Below the pieces are notes generated by a model, which saw only the letters and a program-made list of their open reading frames with translations, did no database searches and was not told where the DNA came from. A DNA stretch of 64,000 nucleotides from Ilex aquifolium (Eukaryota; Streptophyta; Magnoliopsida; Aquifoliales; Aquifoliaceae). The position numbers and the translations under genes are program-made. This document shows positions 24,701 through 34,860 of the stretch, one piece after another; the stretch's first letter is position 1, and each line of letters opens with the position of its first letter. The DNA is taken from assembly GCA_951799425.1 (NCBI GenBank), contig OX637409.1, positions 9,396,960 to 9,460,959 on the forward strand, in the 5' to 3' direction.

Positions 24701-27700
24701 ACTCAGCCATAAGCTTATCAATCTTCACCTTTACAGCCAGATGCATGAGCTGGTCCTCTGAATTCTTTGCTTTTGCAAATTCTTCTCGCAAATTCCTCCT
24801 GTTCAGTTTTCCAGCAGGTGTTTCACACCCGGTTCAGATATTCAGCCACTATTTTTGGTCCGGTTCAGGCACCTAGTACATTGTTCAAGTTTTGTCCAGT
24901 GTTCAGAGACCTATTTGCTGCACTGTTATGGAACCCAAGTAAGACACTGGGTCGGTTACTATTACACGAGATGAGTATGATCAGCTCCTGTCCCAGCAAC
25001 AGGCTGTCCCATCTTTCTCTATTGCTACTTTTGCCCAGTCAGGTATTGCTTCCACTTATTTGTTGTCCTCCACTCGTAGTCCTTGGATTATAGACTCTGG
25101 TGCTTCTGACCACATGACTGGTGCGTCTGGTATTTTTTCTACTTATCAGTCTGCTACTTCCACACGTAGTGTTACTCTTGCTAATGGTACTTGTTCTAAA
25201 GTTTCAGGTCTGGGGACTACTCAATTGAGTCATGATATATCCATATCTTCCGTGTTATTTGTTCCTCAGTTTCCTTTTAGTTTACTTTCCATTAGTAAGA
25301 TTACCCGTTCTCTCAATTGTTCTGTAACCTTTTATCCCTCTTATTGTGTCTTTCAGGATCTCAAGACGAAGAGGAAGATTGGTACGGGGCATGAAGCTGG
25401 TGGCCTATATTACTTTGACTTTGATTCACCTACTCGAGCTCTACAGACCTCGTTGTCTCCTTTTCAATGGCATTGTCGTCTTGGACATCCCTCTCTCCAG
25501 AATCTGAAACGCCAAGTTCTCAGTCTTAGTGGTGTGTCATCTTTGTCTTGTGAAGCTTATCAACTTAGTAAGCATCACCGTGTATCATTTCAGTCTCGAG
25601 TCAATAATCGTGTGTCTAGTCCATTTGAGTTGGTACATTCTGATGTATGGGGTCCAATAAAGAATATTTCATCTAATAAATATCCTTATTTTGTATCATT
25701 TGTGGATGACTATTCTCGTGTGACTTGGTTGTTTTTTATGAAACTCGGTCTGAATTATTCTCTATATTTGAGACCTTTCGTAAAGAAATAAAAACTCAGT
25801 ATGGTTGTCGTATACGTATTTTACGTTCTGATAATGCTCGGGAATATGAATCTGATCCTTTTTCAGCTTATCTTAGTAAAACTGGTATTATTCATCAGAC
25901 TTCCTGTGCTTACACATCTCCACAGAACGGTGTTGCTGAACGCAAGAACCGTCATTTGTTGGAAGTCACCCGTGCCCTGTTATTCCAGATGAATATTCCC
26001 CGATATTTTTGTAGTGATGCTGTTCTTACTGCTTGTCACCTTATTAACCGTATGCCATCCTCTGTGTTAAATGGGCAAAGTCCATATTCTGTCCTTTTTT
26101 TCTGGTAAGCCCTTATTTTCCCTACCACCTAAGGTTTTTGGATGTGTCTGTTATGTTCACAATTTGGGTCCTGGGTTTAATAAACTTGACATTCGAGCTA
26201 CAAAATGTGTATTTCTTGGTTATTCCCGCACACAGAAGGGGTACCGTTGCTATAGTCCTTCTCTGCGACGATACTTTACTAATGCCAATGTCACGTTTGA
26301 GGAATCTGTTTCATATTTTCCAGCACCTTCTCAGCCTTTGGATCTGGACTTTGGGTCATCTCTTGTATCACCATCTTCAGATATTCCGCTGTCCACTGTG
26401 TTACCATCTACTTTACCTCTTCGTGTATACTCTCGTCGTCCTCGACCATCGAGTGAGGTGCCCGTACCGTCTTCCTTGCCGTCTGCTGATCCTGGTCCAT
26501 CAGGTAATTTAGACTCTCTACCTATTGCTCTTCGAAAAGGTACTCGTTCGTGTGTTACTAATCATCCCATTGCTCATTTTGTTTCATATGATGCCTTGTC
26601 TCCTGTCTTCTCTTGTTTTACTTCTCAATTATCTACTATATCTATTCCTAAGCGTTTACAGGATGCATTATCTGATCCGGGTTGGAGAAAAGCTATGGAG
26701 GATGAGATGGATGCCTTACATCATAATGGGACTTGGGATCTCGTTCCTTTACCTCCTGGTAAACGAACTGTTAGTTGTCGTTGGGTGTTTACTGTTAAAT
26801 TTCATCCGGATGGTTCTGTGGAGCGTCTCAAAGCCCGGCTTGTTGCGAAGGGCTTTACTCAGACTTATGGTGTTGATTATGAGGAGACTTTCTCTCCTGT
26901 TGCCAAAATTTCCTCTGTTCGTATCTTGATTTCTTTGGCTGCTAATCTTGATTGGCCCTTGTTTCAGTTAGACGTCAAGAATGCCTTCCTACATGGTGAC
27001 TTGGTTGAAGAGGTATACATGGAGTAGCCACCTGGGTTTACTGCTCAGGGGGAGTATGGTAAGAGTGTATGTCGGCTAAAGAAATCTTTGTATGGTTTGA
27101 AGCAGTCACCGAGAGCATGGTTTGGTAAATTTTCAGATGCAGTTTTAGAGTTTGGTCTTCTTCGATGTCAGACAGACCATTCTGTGTTTCATAGACAGAC
27201 GGATGCTGGATATGTTCTATTGGTGGTCTATGTAGATGATATTGTGATCACTGGAAATGATTCTGAGGGGATTGCCGAGTTAAAAATCTTCTTGCAAGAT
27301 CGATTTCATACTAAGGATTTGGGAAAACTCAGGTATTTCTTGGGAATTGAAGTGGCTCGATCTAAACAGGGTATTTGTTTATCACAGAGGAAATATGTAC
27401 TTGACATGCTAGAGGAAGCAGGTTTACTGGGAGGCAGACCGATTGATGTTCCTATGGATCCGAATCAGAAACTATTGATGATGATGGTGCATTGTTTGAG
27501 AATCGGGGTCGATATCGCAGATTGGTTGGGAAGCTCAATTATCTCACTATTACTCGACCGGATATTTCCTATGCAGTCAGTATAGTAAGTCAGTTCATGG
27601 GGTGTCCTAGAGTATCACATTGGGAGGCAGTTACTCGTATTCTGCGATATCTCAAACGAGCTCCTGGACTTGGATTGTTATATCGAGCTAATGGACATCT

Positions 27701-29293
27701 TAGAGTGGAAGGTTTCTCAGATGCTGATTGGGCTGGCTCTCCTTCTGATCGGAGATCAACCACTGGTTATTGTACTTTCTTAGGAGGTAACGTTGTGTCA
27801 TGGAAAAGTAAGAAACAATCCGTGGTAGCGAGATCCAGTGCTGAGGCTGAGTATAGGGCAATGGCGCATACGACGAGTGAGTTGACTTGACTACTACACT
27901 TCCTCCAGGAAATTGGGCTTCCAGTTCAATATCCTCTATAGTTGTTCTGTGACAACCAGGCAGCTATCCATATCGCTGCCAATCCGGTGTTTCACGAGAG
28001 AACCAAACATATTGAGGTTGATTGTCACTTTATTCGGGACAAGATAGTAGCTGGGGAGATTACAACTCCATTTGTGAAATCTGAAGATCAGCTTGCAAAT
28101 ATGTTTACCAAAGCATTGAGTCGTACACGTCTTACAACGATTTGTTCCAAGCTTGGATTACATGATATATATAGTCTAGCTTGAGGGGGAGTGTTAAGAG
28201 TATTAGGGTAGTATGTGTAAATTGTCTATAGTAAGAGGGTGTATGTGTAATTCTTATTATTGTAAGTTAACTATAAATACAAGTGATGTATGAGAGCTAG
28301 GTTAAGTTTTAACCTCTCTCTTTCTCTCTAATATTATGTTAATCCTCTACACTTAACATGCATAACTGGGAACTAGATTTGGTGGATCTAGAACTTCTAT
28401 TTCCTCTTTCATGGGAAGCTTCAGCAGCAAAGGAGGTGAATGTGGGAATAAATCACATTATCTGTCCTTTCTCCCTGCAACTCAAGAACTAAAGAGTGAG
28501 GGTAGCTAGCCCCTTTGTCATCAATGCCATAGTTAGTGGATGTGAAATATTCTTCCTGGGCAAACATACCTTCACAGTTTTTGAAATCCTTCTTGATGGC
28601 TATCTTAATTTCTATTCCATATGGTCACAGTCCAAGTGTTCAAAAAGCTGTCCACCCCAAGGCACAATCTGGGGTCGGTCTCACTAGTCGGATTATTTCA
28701 GCTTGTTTCATATCGATGTAATAACATCTCCCAAACTAGTATATATGAGCTTTGTGGGTCTCTCTACTCATTGTCTATTAGTCTTGAGTTTTGTGCTTTA
28801 ACATGGTATTAGAGTCCGGTTCCAAGAGGTTTAAGGTAAGACTATTTGTTTGAATGACGTAACTTCCCTAATTGGTTCACCTAAAAATGCATCTTGTTAT
28901 ATTTGGATGATGTCTTCTTGATCTTCTATCTACTTCTCTATGTGAGTGAGGATTGTGTTCCATATTTATATATCAAAACCATCTAACCTAGTTTGTGAGT
29001 CTTGCGGTCTCTCTTCTCATTGTTTGTTCGTTTTGGTGTAGTTTAAAAATGCCTAGTGGGTTTCATCCAGTTTCTGGATTTACGCAGAAAGAAAACTAAA
29101 ATTGCAAGATAGAAGGTTGCTCAATCTATATAATGCTCTTCTTTGTAGGTTGCCTAAGGATACCCAACCCGGATTACTAAGGTCGAAGAATGCATCCAAG
29201 AAGTTGATGGACTTGGGTCTACAATTCATTCCCATGGAGCAAATTATCAAGGAGTCTGTTGAGAGTTTGAAGATCAAAAACTTTATATCCTAA
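18765..29293 (+). CDS. Cinnamoyl-CoA-reductase/DFR-like NADP-dependent reductase, six exons
   Basis: Exons 18765-18882, 18991-19163, 19258-19443, 21638-21800, 23101-23287 and 29149-29293 join in frame with GT/AG borders to 972 nt, 323 residues plus stop. This is the usual length for the extended short-chain dehydrogenase family. Residues about 9-15 form the Rossmann NADP motif (GGSGYIG). VVVTSSIS and YPLSK supply the catalytic Ser and the Tyr-x3-Lys pair. True lignin CCRs carry NWYCYGK at the Tyr motif, whereas this protein has KLWYPLSK. It is therefore better called CCR-like (the class of CCR-like SNL6 and tetraketide pyrone reductases), and its substrate is unknown. The ATG follows the GA tract. 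Alternative reading through exon 1 meets stops. Intron 3 (2.2 kb) holds two MITEs and intron 5 (5.9 kb) a copia element, yet all exons remain open. Confidence 0.9.
19539..19727. mobile_element. Short inverted-repeat MITE in intron 3
   Basis: The left arm contains ACCTTATTTAGGGACCTAAT and the right arm is its near-perfect reverse complement (ATTAGGTTCCTAAATAAGGT). Between them are two related copies of an AACTAATCCAAT-containing segment. The element is about 190 bp. A target duplication was not resolved, so the superfamily is open. Confidence 0.6.
19818..20819. mobile_element. Foldback Mutator-like MITE (1002 bp) with 9-bp duplication
   Basis: The ends GGGAGAATTACA and TGTAATTCTCAC are inverted repeats, and the arms stay complementary far inward (repeated AGACCTC or GGGGTCTAAGTAT stretches). 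TTATTACAA flanks both sides exactly (19809-19817 and 20820-20828). A perfect 9-bp duplication is the hallmark of Mutator-like elements. There is no coding capacity. Confidence 0.85.
21160..21330 (+). mobile_element. Possible LINE 3' end in intron 3
   Basis: The stretch TTTGTACACATAGTGTGTA with the following GGGCCATGCCCTGCTCCCC and TTCATTAATGTTTTACTTGCC resembles the 3' tails of plant L1-type LINEs. There is no reverse-transcriptase sequence, so this would be a severely 5'-truncated copy. The identification rests on general resemblance only. Confidence 0.35.
23653..23819 (+). repeat. 5' LTR of the copia element
   Basis: 167 bp, TGTTAAGAG...CTTAACA, with a TATA-like TATAAATA at 23733-23740 that would start the element's transcript inside intron 5 of the reductase gene. 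Confidence 0.95.
23820..23831 (+). other. Primer-binding site of the copia element
   Basis: TGGTATCAGAGC directly after the 5' LTR is the classical plant site complementary to the 3' end of initiator tRNA-Met. Confidence 0.95.
24176..24570 (+). repeat. CCGGTTCAG/GGTCCAG repeats where copia gag should be
   Basis: Degenerate short repeats built from CCGGTTCAG and GGTCCAG fill about 400 bp downstream of the primer-binding site. A gag with a CCHC knuckle would be expected between about 23.9 and 24.9 kb, but none can be read. The upstream part is GTGGT-rich low complexity. Confidence 0.7.
24943..28184 (+). pseudogene. Copia pol (protease, integrase, reverse transcriptase, RNase H), broken
   Basis: Protease: [13 protein letters not shown] near 25083-25120 keeps the D-S/T-G active site. 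Next come the GAG-pre-integrase motif (WHCRLGHPS near 25470) and the integrase core, with HSDVWGP, VDDYSR and the Glu of NGVAERKNR. Reverse transcriptase follows: [31 protein letters not shown], then [11 protein letters not shown] with the catalytic YVDD. RNase H carries GFSDADWAG and SSAEAEYRA, then the final FCDNQAA block. Damage seen: frame changes near 25.78, 26.1 and 27.5 kb, a TAG at 27025-27027, TGA at 27888-27890 and TAG at 27939-27941. The first two replace the usual Gln and Trp, as C-to-T decay would. The final frame ends at 28182-28184, just before the polypurine tract. Confidence 0.93.
28183..28358 (+). repeat. Polypurine tract and 3' LTR of the copia element
   Basis: The purine run GAGGGGGAG (28183-28191) is followed by the 167-bp 3' LTR (28192-28358), then by the TGCAT duplication. 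Confidence 0.93.
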
Positions 29294-30300
29294 ATGAATC
29301 TGCTTATCCAATCAGACTGTAGAGACTCCTACTACTATGAAATTGTTGGAACTTCGCAGCATGTATAGTGTCAATGAATTATGCTTACCAACTGTACAAT
29401 TACGCCTGATAATCTCGGCCAAGAGAGATTGTGGTTAAAATAAAAAAATCAATTTCAAATATTTCTGTTGTATTATATGTTGGGTTATTGTTCTTGGTCC
29501 CTCGAAGATTGCTTCAAAAAGAGGGTCGTGGAGGGAACAAGTGTGTCTACGGTTACAAATGAATTGAATGACAGTCTGTGTATGGGTTTTTTTTTTTTCT
29601 TGGAAGAGTGATCAGGATCGGTTCAAAAATTGTTCTGAGTTTCAAACATTTAATTTTTTGTTTCGATTCAATTCATCTCTTGTTTTCAAGCTTAAACTTG
29701 TGTTTAATTTAAGATTAAGTGCGGATTGTTTATACAAAATATTATATATTTATGTATACCTAATATGCTATTTATATGCTTATAACTAGAAGCTTTGATA
29801 ATTTGAACAAACCATTCTTCCCTGATAAAAAAAAAAAGGGTAAATTACACTTACACCCCTTGACTTTTTGGTTTATTACACGGACACCCCCTGACTTATG
29901 ACAAATGACACCGAACTCCCCTAACATTTAAAACTTATAACAGTCACACCCCTTCTAACTAACAGACGTTAGAATGACTAACGGTCAAAGCTGATGTCAT
30001 CGATATTAATTCCTAAAATACCAAAAATGCCCTCCAAATATATGTTCTTACCCTAAAAATTTATCAATCTCTCACTTATCATTTCTCTATTTAATATTTC
30101 ATATATAAACTAAAATTTTCTCATTTAATCTAAAATTAAATGTTATATTTCACATTTAAACTAAAATTAAATGTTGAATTAAATGTTATATTTCACATTT
30201 ACATTTAAACCAAAAATGCCACCACCGACCACCATCGACATTCACCGTTGCAACAGATCACCCCCCCCCCCCCCCCCCCCCCCCCCACACACACACACAG

Positions 30301-30473
30301 TTTTGTCAATGGTGTAGTACCAACCTTATGGGAGCAGCTCAATCGAAAAAACAAGCAGGACAAAGTGGTAGAAGAGTTTGTCACTGGAGCTTTGAGAAAT
30401 CTTTGCGGTGACAAAGAGGGGTACTGGAGGGCAACACTCGATGCCGGAGGAGTAGATATCATTTTGGGGCTAT
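30301..30473 (+). pseudogene. Captured exon fragment of a CELLULOSE SYNTHASE INTERACTIVE (CSI)-like gene
   Basis: The frame starting at 30302 reads an ARM-repeat segment with NGVVPTLWEQL, VVEEFVTGALRNLCGDK and ATLDAGGVDII, matching my memory of the CSI1/POM2 family. Those proteins link cellulose synthase complexes to cortical microtubules. A CA run ending in CACAG at 30300 could have been the original splice acceptor. The segment passes into a TA/CA microsatellite after 30473. It is only about 57 codons, with no start, so it is a fragment. Confidence 0.7.
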
Positions 30474-30904
30474 ATATATATATATACACACACACACACG
30501 CATTCATATATACATACACACAGACACCACCCAATACCTAGCCCCTAATACCCAGCAATGCAACCACACCACCCCCACCCAGCCCCCATCTCTCTCTCTC
30601 TCCCTCTCTCTCTCTTCGGCGATATAGCAGACCGGACCCCCAATCGCAACAATGGAGTCATTAGTACCCATTACCGGCACCATTGCCAAAGACCCAATTG
30701 CAACAATGGAGTCCACCATCAACACATCCATCGGCTGGAATCTCACCAGAAATAAAGAGACCCATCAACACCACCACCTCAACCATCCAAAATCACCCAT
30801 TAGGATTTGCGATCTTTACCTCAAATCTTCTTTCTCTCTCAACGAAATAAACCATCCAAAATCACCCAAAATCACCCATTAGGGTTCTGTACATATTCAT
30901 TCTT

Positions 30905-31029
30905 GCTTCTGCTTCTGCCTTCCTTGCCTCAGTTGACTCCGACTTCAAAAGTGTCAGTAATGGCAGGATGCATCCATCTAAAAGCACCTTCAATCGTAAG
31001 TCTTCATCTTTGCACAAGACACTCAAAGT
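30905..31029 (-). pseudogene. Second CSI-like fragment, opposite strand
   Basis: On the minus strand the sequence reads LCKDEDLRLKVLLDGCI followed by LLKSESTEARKA, an ARM-repeat block. In CSI-family proteins this block lies a short distance N-terminal to the block found at 30301-30473. Here the two face opposite directions, so the captured piece was rearranged or acquired twice. There is no complete gene. Confidence 0.65.
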
Positions 31030-31267
31030 TGATATATATATATACACACACGTACACACAAAGATGGCTGAGGGGGAGAGAGAGAAGACCGATGAACAGA
31101 GGGGCAAAGGTTTGGGTTTGGGTTGGGTTAAACATAGGGGCAAAGTTGTCTTTTTATTAGGAGAGTTAACTCCGTCTAACTATTGGGGTCTTAGTGTCAT
31201 TTGTCAAAAGTCAGGGGGTGTCCGTGTAATAAATCAAAAAGTCAGGGGGTGTCAGTGTAATTTACCC

Positions 31268-32213
31268 AAAAAAAAAAAAAAACAAAGCATTCTTCGGCCG
31301 GCTCAATTATTGGTTGTAAGATTAAGCTTGAATTTTTGTCCCTTTGATAATTGAACGAACGTGAATGAATTTTTCTTAAATTGTTCATACTTCGAATATC
31401 TTAAAGTGTCTATATTGCAACCCCAAAAGATGACTTAAGTCATAAAAAAGACGAGTTATAAATTTAGATGTCTTGAGTTCGAATTTTAACAACTCTTTGA
31501 GGGTTAGACCATGAGGAATTTTATCTCTGATGAATATTTTAGTTCTGACGTAAATGACCAGTTTTTGACTAGATCAAAAATGAGATTAATCGAGTTGTGT
31601 ATAAATTAGCCACAACACTCCTTATCGTTGGAAAAATAATGTCTATATTGCACAAACTAGTTAGGTTTTTTTAGTGAGAACAAAGCTTTTTTTCACTATA
31701 ACCCTCTAAATTAAGACTGCGATCTTATTTTACACTATGAAGGATTGAGTTTGTCGCATTTTTTTCCAAAAATTACTTGAATTGAAATCACAATGCCCAA
31801 AAATCAAAGATCGACTATGTTTTAGACCAAAGATGACATGTGTAATGTGTTGTAGAATTTTTTTTTTAATAAATATATATTAGAAAAATACATAAATATA
31901 TAAATATAGCAAAATTGCAATGAAAAAAAGGTGGCAGCTAATTAGATAATATGAAATTAATGGAGGTGCAATGTGAGAGATATTATAATTGAGCGGAGGA
32001 GATAGTATAAAACATGAGACATAATTAACTGTTTCCGAGTATAGTTTTTTAAATTTTTTTAGGGTCTTGCATCCAAGAAGATTTCTTCTTCAACAGGGCA
32101 CAGCGTAAATAAAACAGATTTTCAAGGACATTTGTTTTTTAGCAATGCTAAATCAACTTAAAAAATAGACTTAATAATTACAACTATTAATTTCACTGTG
32201 GGTCTCAACATTT
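31268..32213. other. Intergenic AT-rich DNA
   Basis: No gene, terminal repeats or coding remnant is seen. There are several long A and T runs. Confidence 0.5.
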
Positions 32214-32463
32214 AGAGTAATGCTAGATGGACTTAAAAACTAGACTTAAAAATTAGACGTAATAATCTCAACTATTGAATAGGTAGTGTGTCCCAATAAA
32301 TACTGGGATCCATAGTGAAATAAATGGTTATGATTATCAAGTCTAGTTTTTAAGTTCATGTAGCACTGCTCCAGCATTTATTGAGACCCATTACCTATTC
32401 AATGGTTGTGATTATCAAATCTACTTTTTAAGTCTAATTTTTAAGTTCATATAGCATCACTCT
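32214..32463. mobile_element. MITE with about 30-bp inverted repeats
   Basis: The left end AGAGTAATGCTAGATGGACT pairs with the right end, which reads CATATAGCATCACTCT. The ACTTAAAAA / TTTTTAAGT and TAGAC / GTCTA stretches continue the complementarity. The element is about 250 bp and non-coding. The flanking duplication is unclear. Confidence 0.65.
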
Positions 32464-32984
32464 TTGTTTTTACTTTTCAATATTAAGGGATAATCGCACT
32501 TGGTACCATAAAAGATTTAAAAAAATTTACTTTATACTTTTAAAAATTACATTATATCCTCAATATATTAAAAGTATTGTAATACAGTCTTTCTATTAGA
32601 TTTCATTATTTTTTATTTTAGTGTTAATGTAGATATTGTTGACAGAAAAAATAATGAAAGCTAATCAAATGGTCACATTATAATATTTTTAATATATTAA
32701 GGGTATAACGTAAAAACTATTATATAGTGCAATTCGTCCCAAAGATTAAATAAAGGAAAATTTTCAGCTGCACCTCTTCTAGTTTATCATATCTTCAAGG
32801 ACACTCTCTCTATTTTTTGAATCTTCACTGACACTCCTATCAGATTAAAAGTGTTAAGTAGAATACAATTTTAATAAATTGTTCATGATATATTTTAAGA
32901 AAAACTTCATCCACATCCCTCTCTAGATAGATATATCTTCAATGAAACTCCTTTATTTTTAAAATTTTTTACATATTAAAGATC

Positions 32985-33565
32985 AGGCCGATTAAAACTC
33001 GATTTGAGTTAATTAAAATTTATTTTTTACGTATTAAAATTCGAGTCAATTAAAAATTATATTTTGAGCAGATTAAAGTTGAAAAATTATGTATTAAAAT
33101 TTGAGCAGATTAAAATTCTATTTAAACTGATTAAAATTCATTTTTAATCGGCTAGAATCAAATTTTAATTAACTTGCATTAAATTTTAATTGGTCCAAAT
33201 TTTGATACATAAAATAATATAAATTTTAATTGACTCAAATTTTAATACGTAAAAAATAATTTTTAATCAACTTGAATCGAATTTTAATTGACAAGAATTT
33301 TAATAAGAAAAAATATAAATTTAAATTGACATGAAGCAAATTTTAATTAGCGCTAACAGCTCAGGTAGAGTTCAAATCAGCTCGAATTTTTATATGTAAA
33401 AAAAATTAATTAAAATGCTCAAATTTTAATGCGTAAAAAAAATAAAATTTAATTAGCTCAAATCGAATTTTAATCGGCTCAAATTTTAATATATAGAAAG
33501 ATGAATTTTAATCATCATAAATTTAATATATATAAAAATAAATTTTAATCGGCTTGAATTTTAAT
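32985..33565. repeat. Foldback array of AATTCGAGCCGATTAAAATT-type repeats
   Basis: Degenerate copies of a unit of about 20-30 bp (TTAAAATTCGAGC-GATTAAAATT) fill the first half. Their reverse complements (AATTTTAATCGGCTCAAATTTTAAT) fill the second half, making a large imperfect palindrome. The same repeat occurs at 61075-61615 in the window. Confidence 0.8.
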
Positions 33566-34079
33566 CGAATTTTATGTAAAAAGATTGTTTGGGGTTTATG
33601 TAGGAGTAATTTTGGTATTTTAGATTTTTTTTTGTTTGTTAGAAATGGTGGTTTAACGGCAAGGGGGTCAATGATGTTTAAATATAAACTATAAGGGTGC
33701 GTTTGTTTTGAAGGATAAAGACGGATAACACTTGTTGGATTGGATAAAATTAGCCGGGGGCCCACAAAACCCAGCTTTGGATCCTCCACATGGGATGGGA
33801 TATTCGTTGGGCTGAAATAATCGGCCCATATGTTTTTAGGGCACTTATCCCCTTTGAACCGGATCCACATATCCCACTTGGACATTGGGATATCTAAGCC
33901 CATCGACTGGATTGGCTTGGAAATTACGTAATTGCCCATGTAACAGTAACAAAGCTAGGGTTTTTACCCTTTTTCTCTTGCTTTCACCTAACTGGTCCCC
34001 TCCACTTTAAAAACGGCGCCCACTGGTCCCCCTTGAGCTGAAGGTATTCCTCTCTCTCTCTCTCTCTCCATTTCGCATA

Positions 34080-34430
34080 TGTATTTTAGGCATTATTTAC
34101 AAATCTTCCCAATCCCTCCATTTTACCCACGAAAAGCAGGAGCTGTTTCCAGCAAGTCCCAAATCAGGATTTTGTGTTTTTTTTTTTTCGTTTCAATAGG
34201 GTAAAAGGGCCATTGTTGATGACGTTATTGAGCAATGTGATGCGTCGTTGTTGTTAGCTGCTCAGATTTTGTCCATTTTTTTGGGTCCAGTTCTTCATTG
34301 TTTCTTCAATTTTTTTTGGTCCAGTTTTTGGGCCACTGCGTCTGTATTTTTATGCATCATTCACAAATCTTCTGAGCGCCTCCATTTTTTGCGTGAAGCA
34401 GTAGTTGCTTCCAGGACTTGAGATCAGGCG
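34080..34430 (+). repeat. Direct duplication of about 90 bp within the Harbinger element
   Basis: The stretch 34080-34165 (TTTACAAATCTTC, CCTCCATTTT, GCAGGAGCTGTTTCCAGCAA) recurs at 34343-34430 as a diverged copy (TTCACAAATCTTC, CCTCCATTTT, GCAGTAGTTGCTTCCAGGA). The second copy covers the end of the antisense OTU-like ORF, suggesting local duplication during capture. Confidence 0.55.
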
Positions 34431-34860
34431 AGTACATCTGTTTTATCATCTTCTCAATCTCATGTCTCTCCAGCCCACTCACAGATCCAAGATCTTCCAG
34501 AAATATCCGTACCGTTCGTCGCCGTAGATCTTGGGCGTCGCTTGTGGACCCCATGGCCTTCTTAGAAGCCGTGAAAAGGTAGTTACCGTCAACCTCTACA
34601 TCTCCACCGTGACTCAGCTTAAACACCACCAATGCGTTTTGATCCTTTAGGTGTTTCCACAGCACACCCTTCGCGTGGAGTCTCGTTAAATGTCTTCTTT
34701 GTTGGTCTTCTAAATCGAAAACGGTGTCCCAGGTGGTTGTCAACACCTGGTCAGCTAGATCAACGGTGGTGTCGATCGTTTCGCGAGACGAAGCTGAGGT
34801 CGGGTCTCTCCATGGAATCACCGGTGAAGACGTCGTCGAATCACATATAAGCTTTCCCAT
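34357..34860 (-). CDS. Antisense OTU-like cysteine-protease fragment (167 aa) inside the Harbinger element
   Basis: An uninterrupted ATG-to-stop minus-strand frame. It has an N-terminal stretch rich in Ser/Thr, a helical DLEDQQRRHLTRLH segment, then VVFKLSHGGDVEVDGNYLF and TASKKAMG. In plant OTU-type deubiquitinating proteases the corresponding active-site motif is D-G-N-C-L-F. Here the catalytic Cys position is Tyr, and the fragment stops shortly after a SPDLKS segment, before the region where the catalytic His would lie. It is probably a captured 5' exon of a host gene with no protease activity. The last ~18 residues come from the duplicated flank. The family assignment rests on the motif alone. 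Confidence 0.5.
   Translation of the reverse strand: MGKLICDSTTSSPVIPWRDPTSASSRETIDTTVDLADQVLTTTWDTVFDLEDQQRRHLTRLHAKGVLWKHLKDQNALVVFKLSHGGDVEVDGNYLFTASKKAMGSTSDAQDLRRRTVRIFLEDLGSVSGLERHEIEKMIKQMYSPDLKSWKQLLLHAKNGGAQKICE

Larger units (their letters stand above)
23653..28358 (+). mobile_element. Ty1/copia retrotransposon (4706 bp), Ale-like, in intron 5 of the reductase gene
   Basis: Two 167-bp LTRs (23653-23819, 28192-28358) begin TGTTAAGAG and end CTTAACA. TGCAT flanks both sides (23648-23652, 28359-28363). By hand count the LTRs differ at 3 of 167 positions, so the insertion is fairly recent. The order protease, integrase, reverse transcriptase, RNase H is that of copia. The very short LTRs and the tRNA-iMet primer site suit the Ale lineage. 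A recognisable gag is missing and pol is broken by stops and frameshifts, so the copy is non-autonomous. It has the same orientation as the host gene. Confidence 0.95.
29838..31267. mobile_element. Pack-MULE-like element (1430 bp) carrying CSI-gene fragments
   Basis: The left end GGGTAAATTACACTTACACC is the reverse complement of the right end apart from a few bases, and the complementarity continues for about 100 bp (CCTTGACTTTTTGG against CAAAAAGTCAGGGGG). A-runs of 11 and 15 bases flank it, so a 9-bp A duplication is possible but cannot be proved. Inside are poly-C, CA, TA and TC simple repeats and two pieces of an ARM-repeat gene. Carrying host exons between Mutator-type inverted repeats is the definition of a Pack-MULE. 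Confidence 0.75.

Noticed and set aside
30205..30746. ORFs with runs of Tyr-Ile, Gly or Arg-Glu
   Set aside because: They translate the poly-C, CA/TA and TC microsatellites inside the Pack-MULE-like element.
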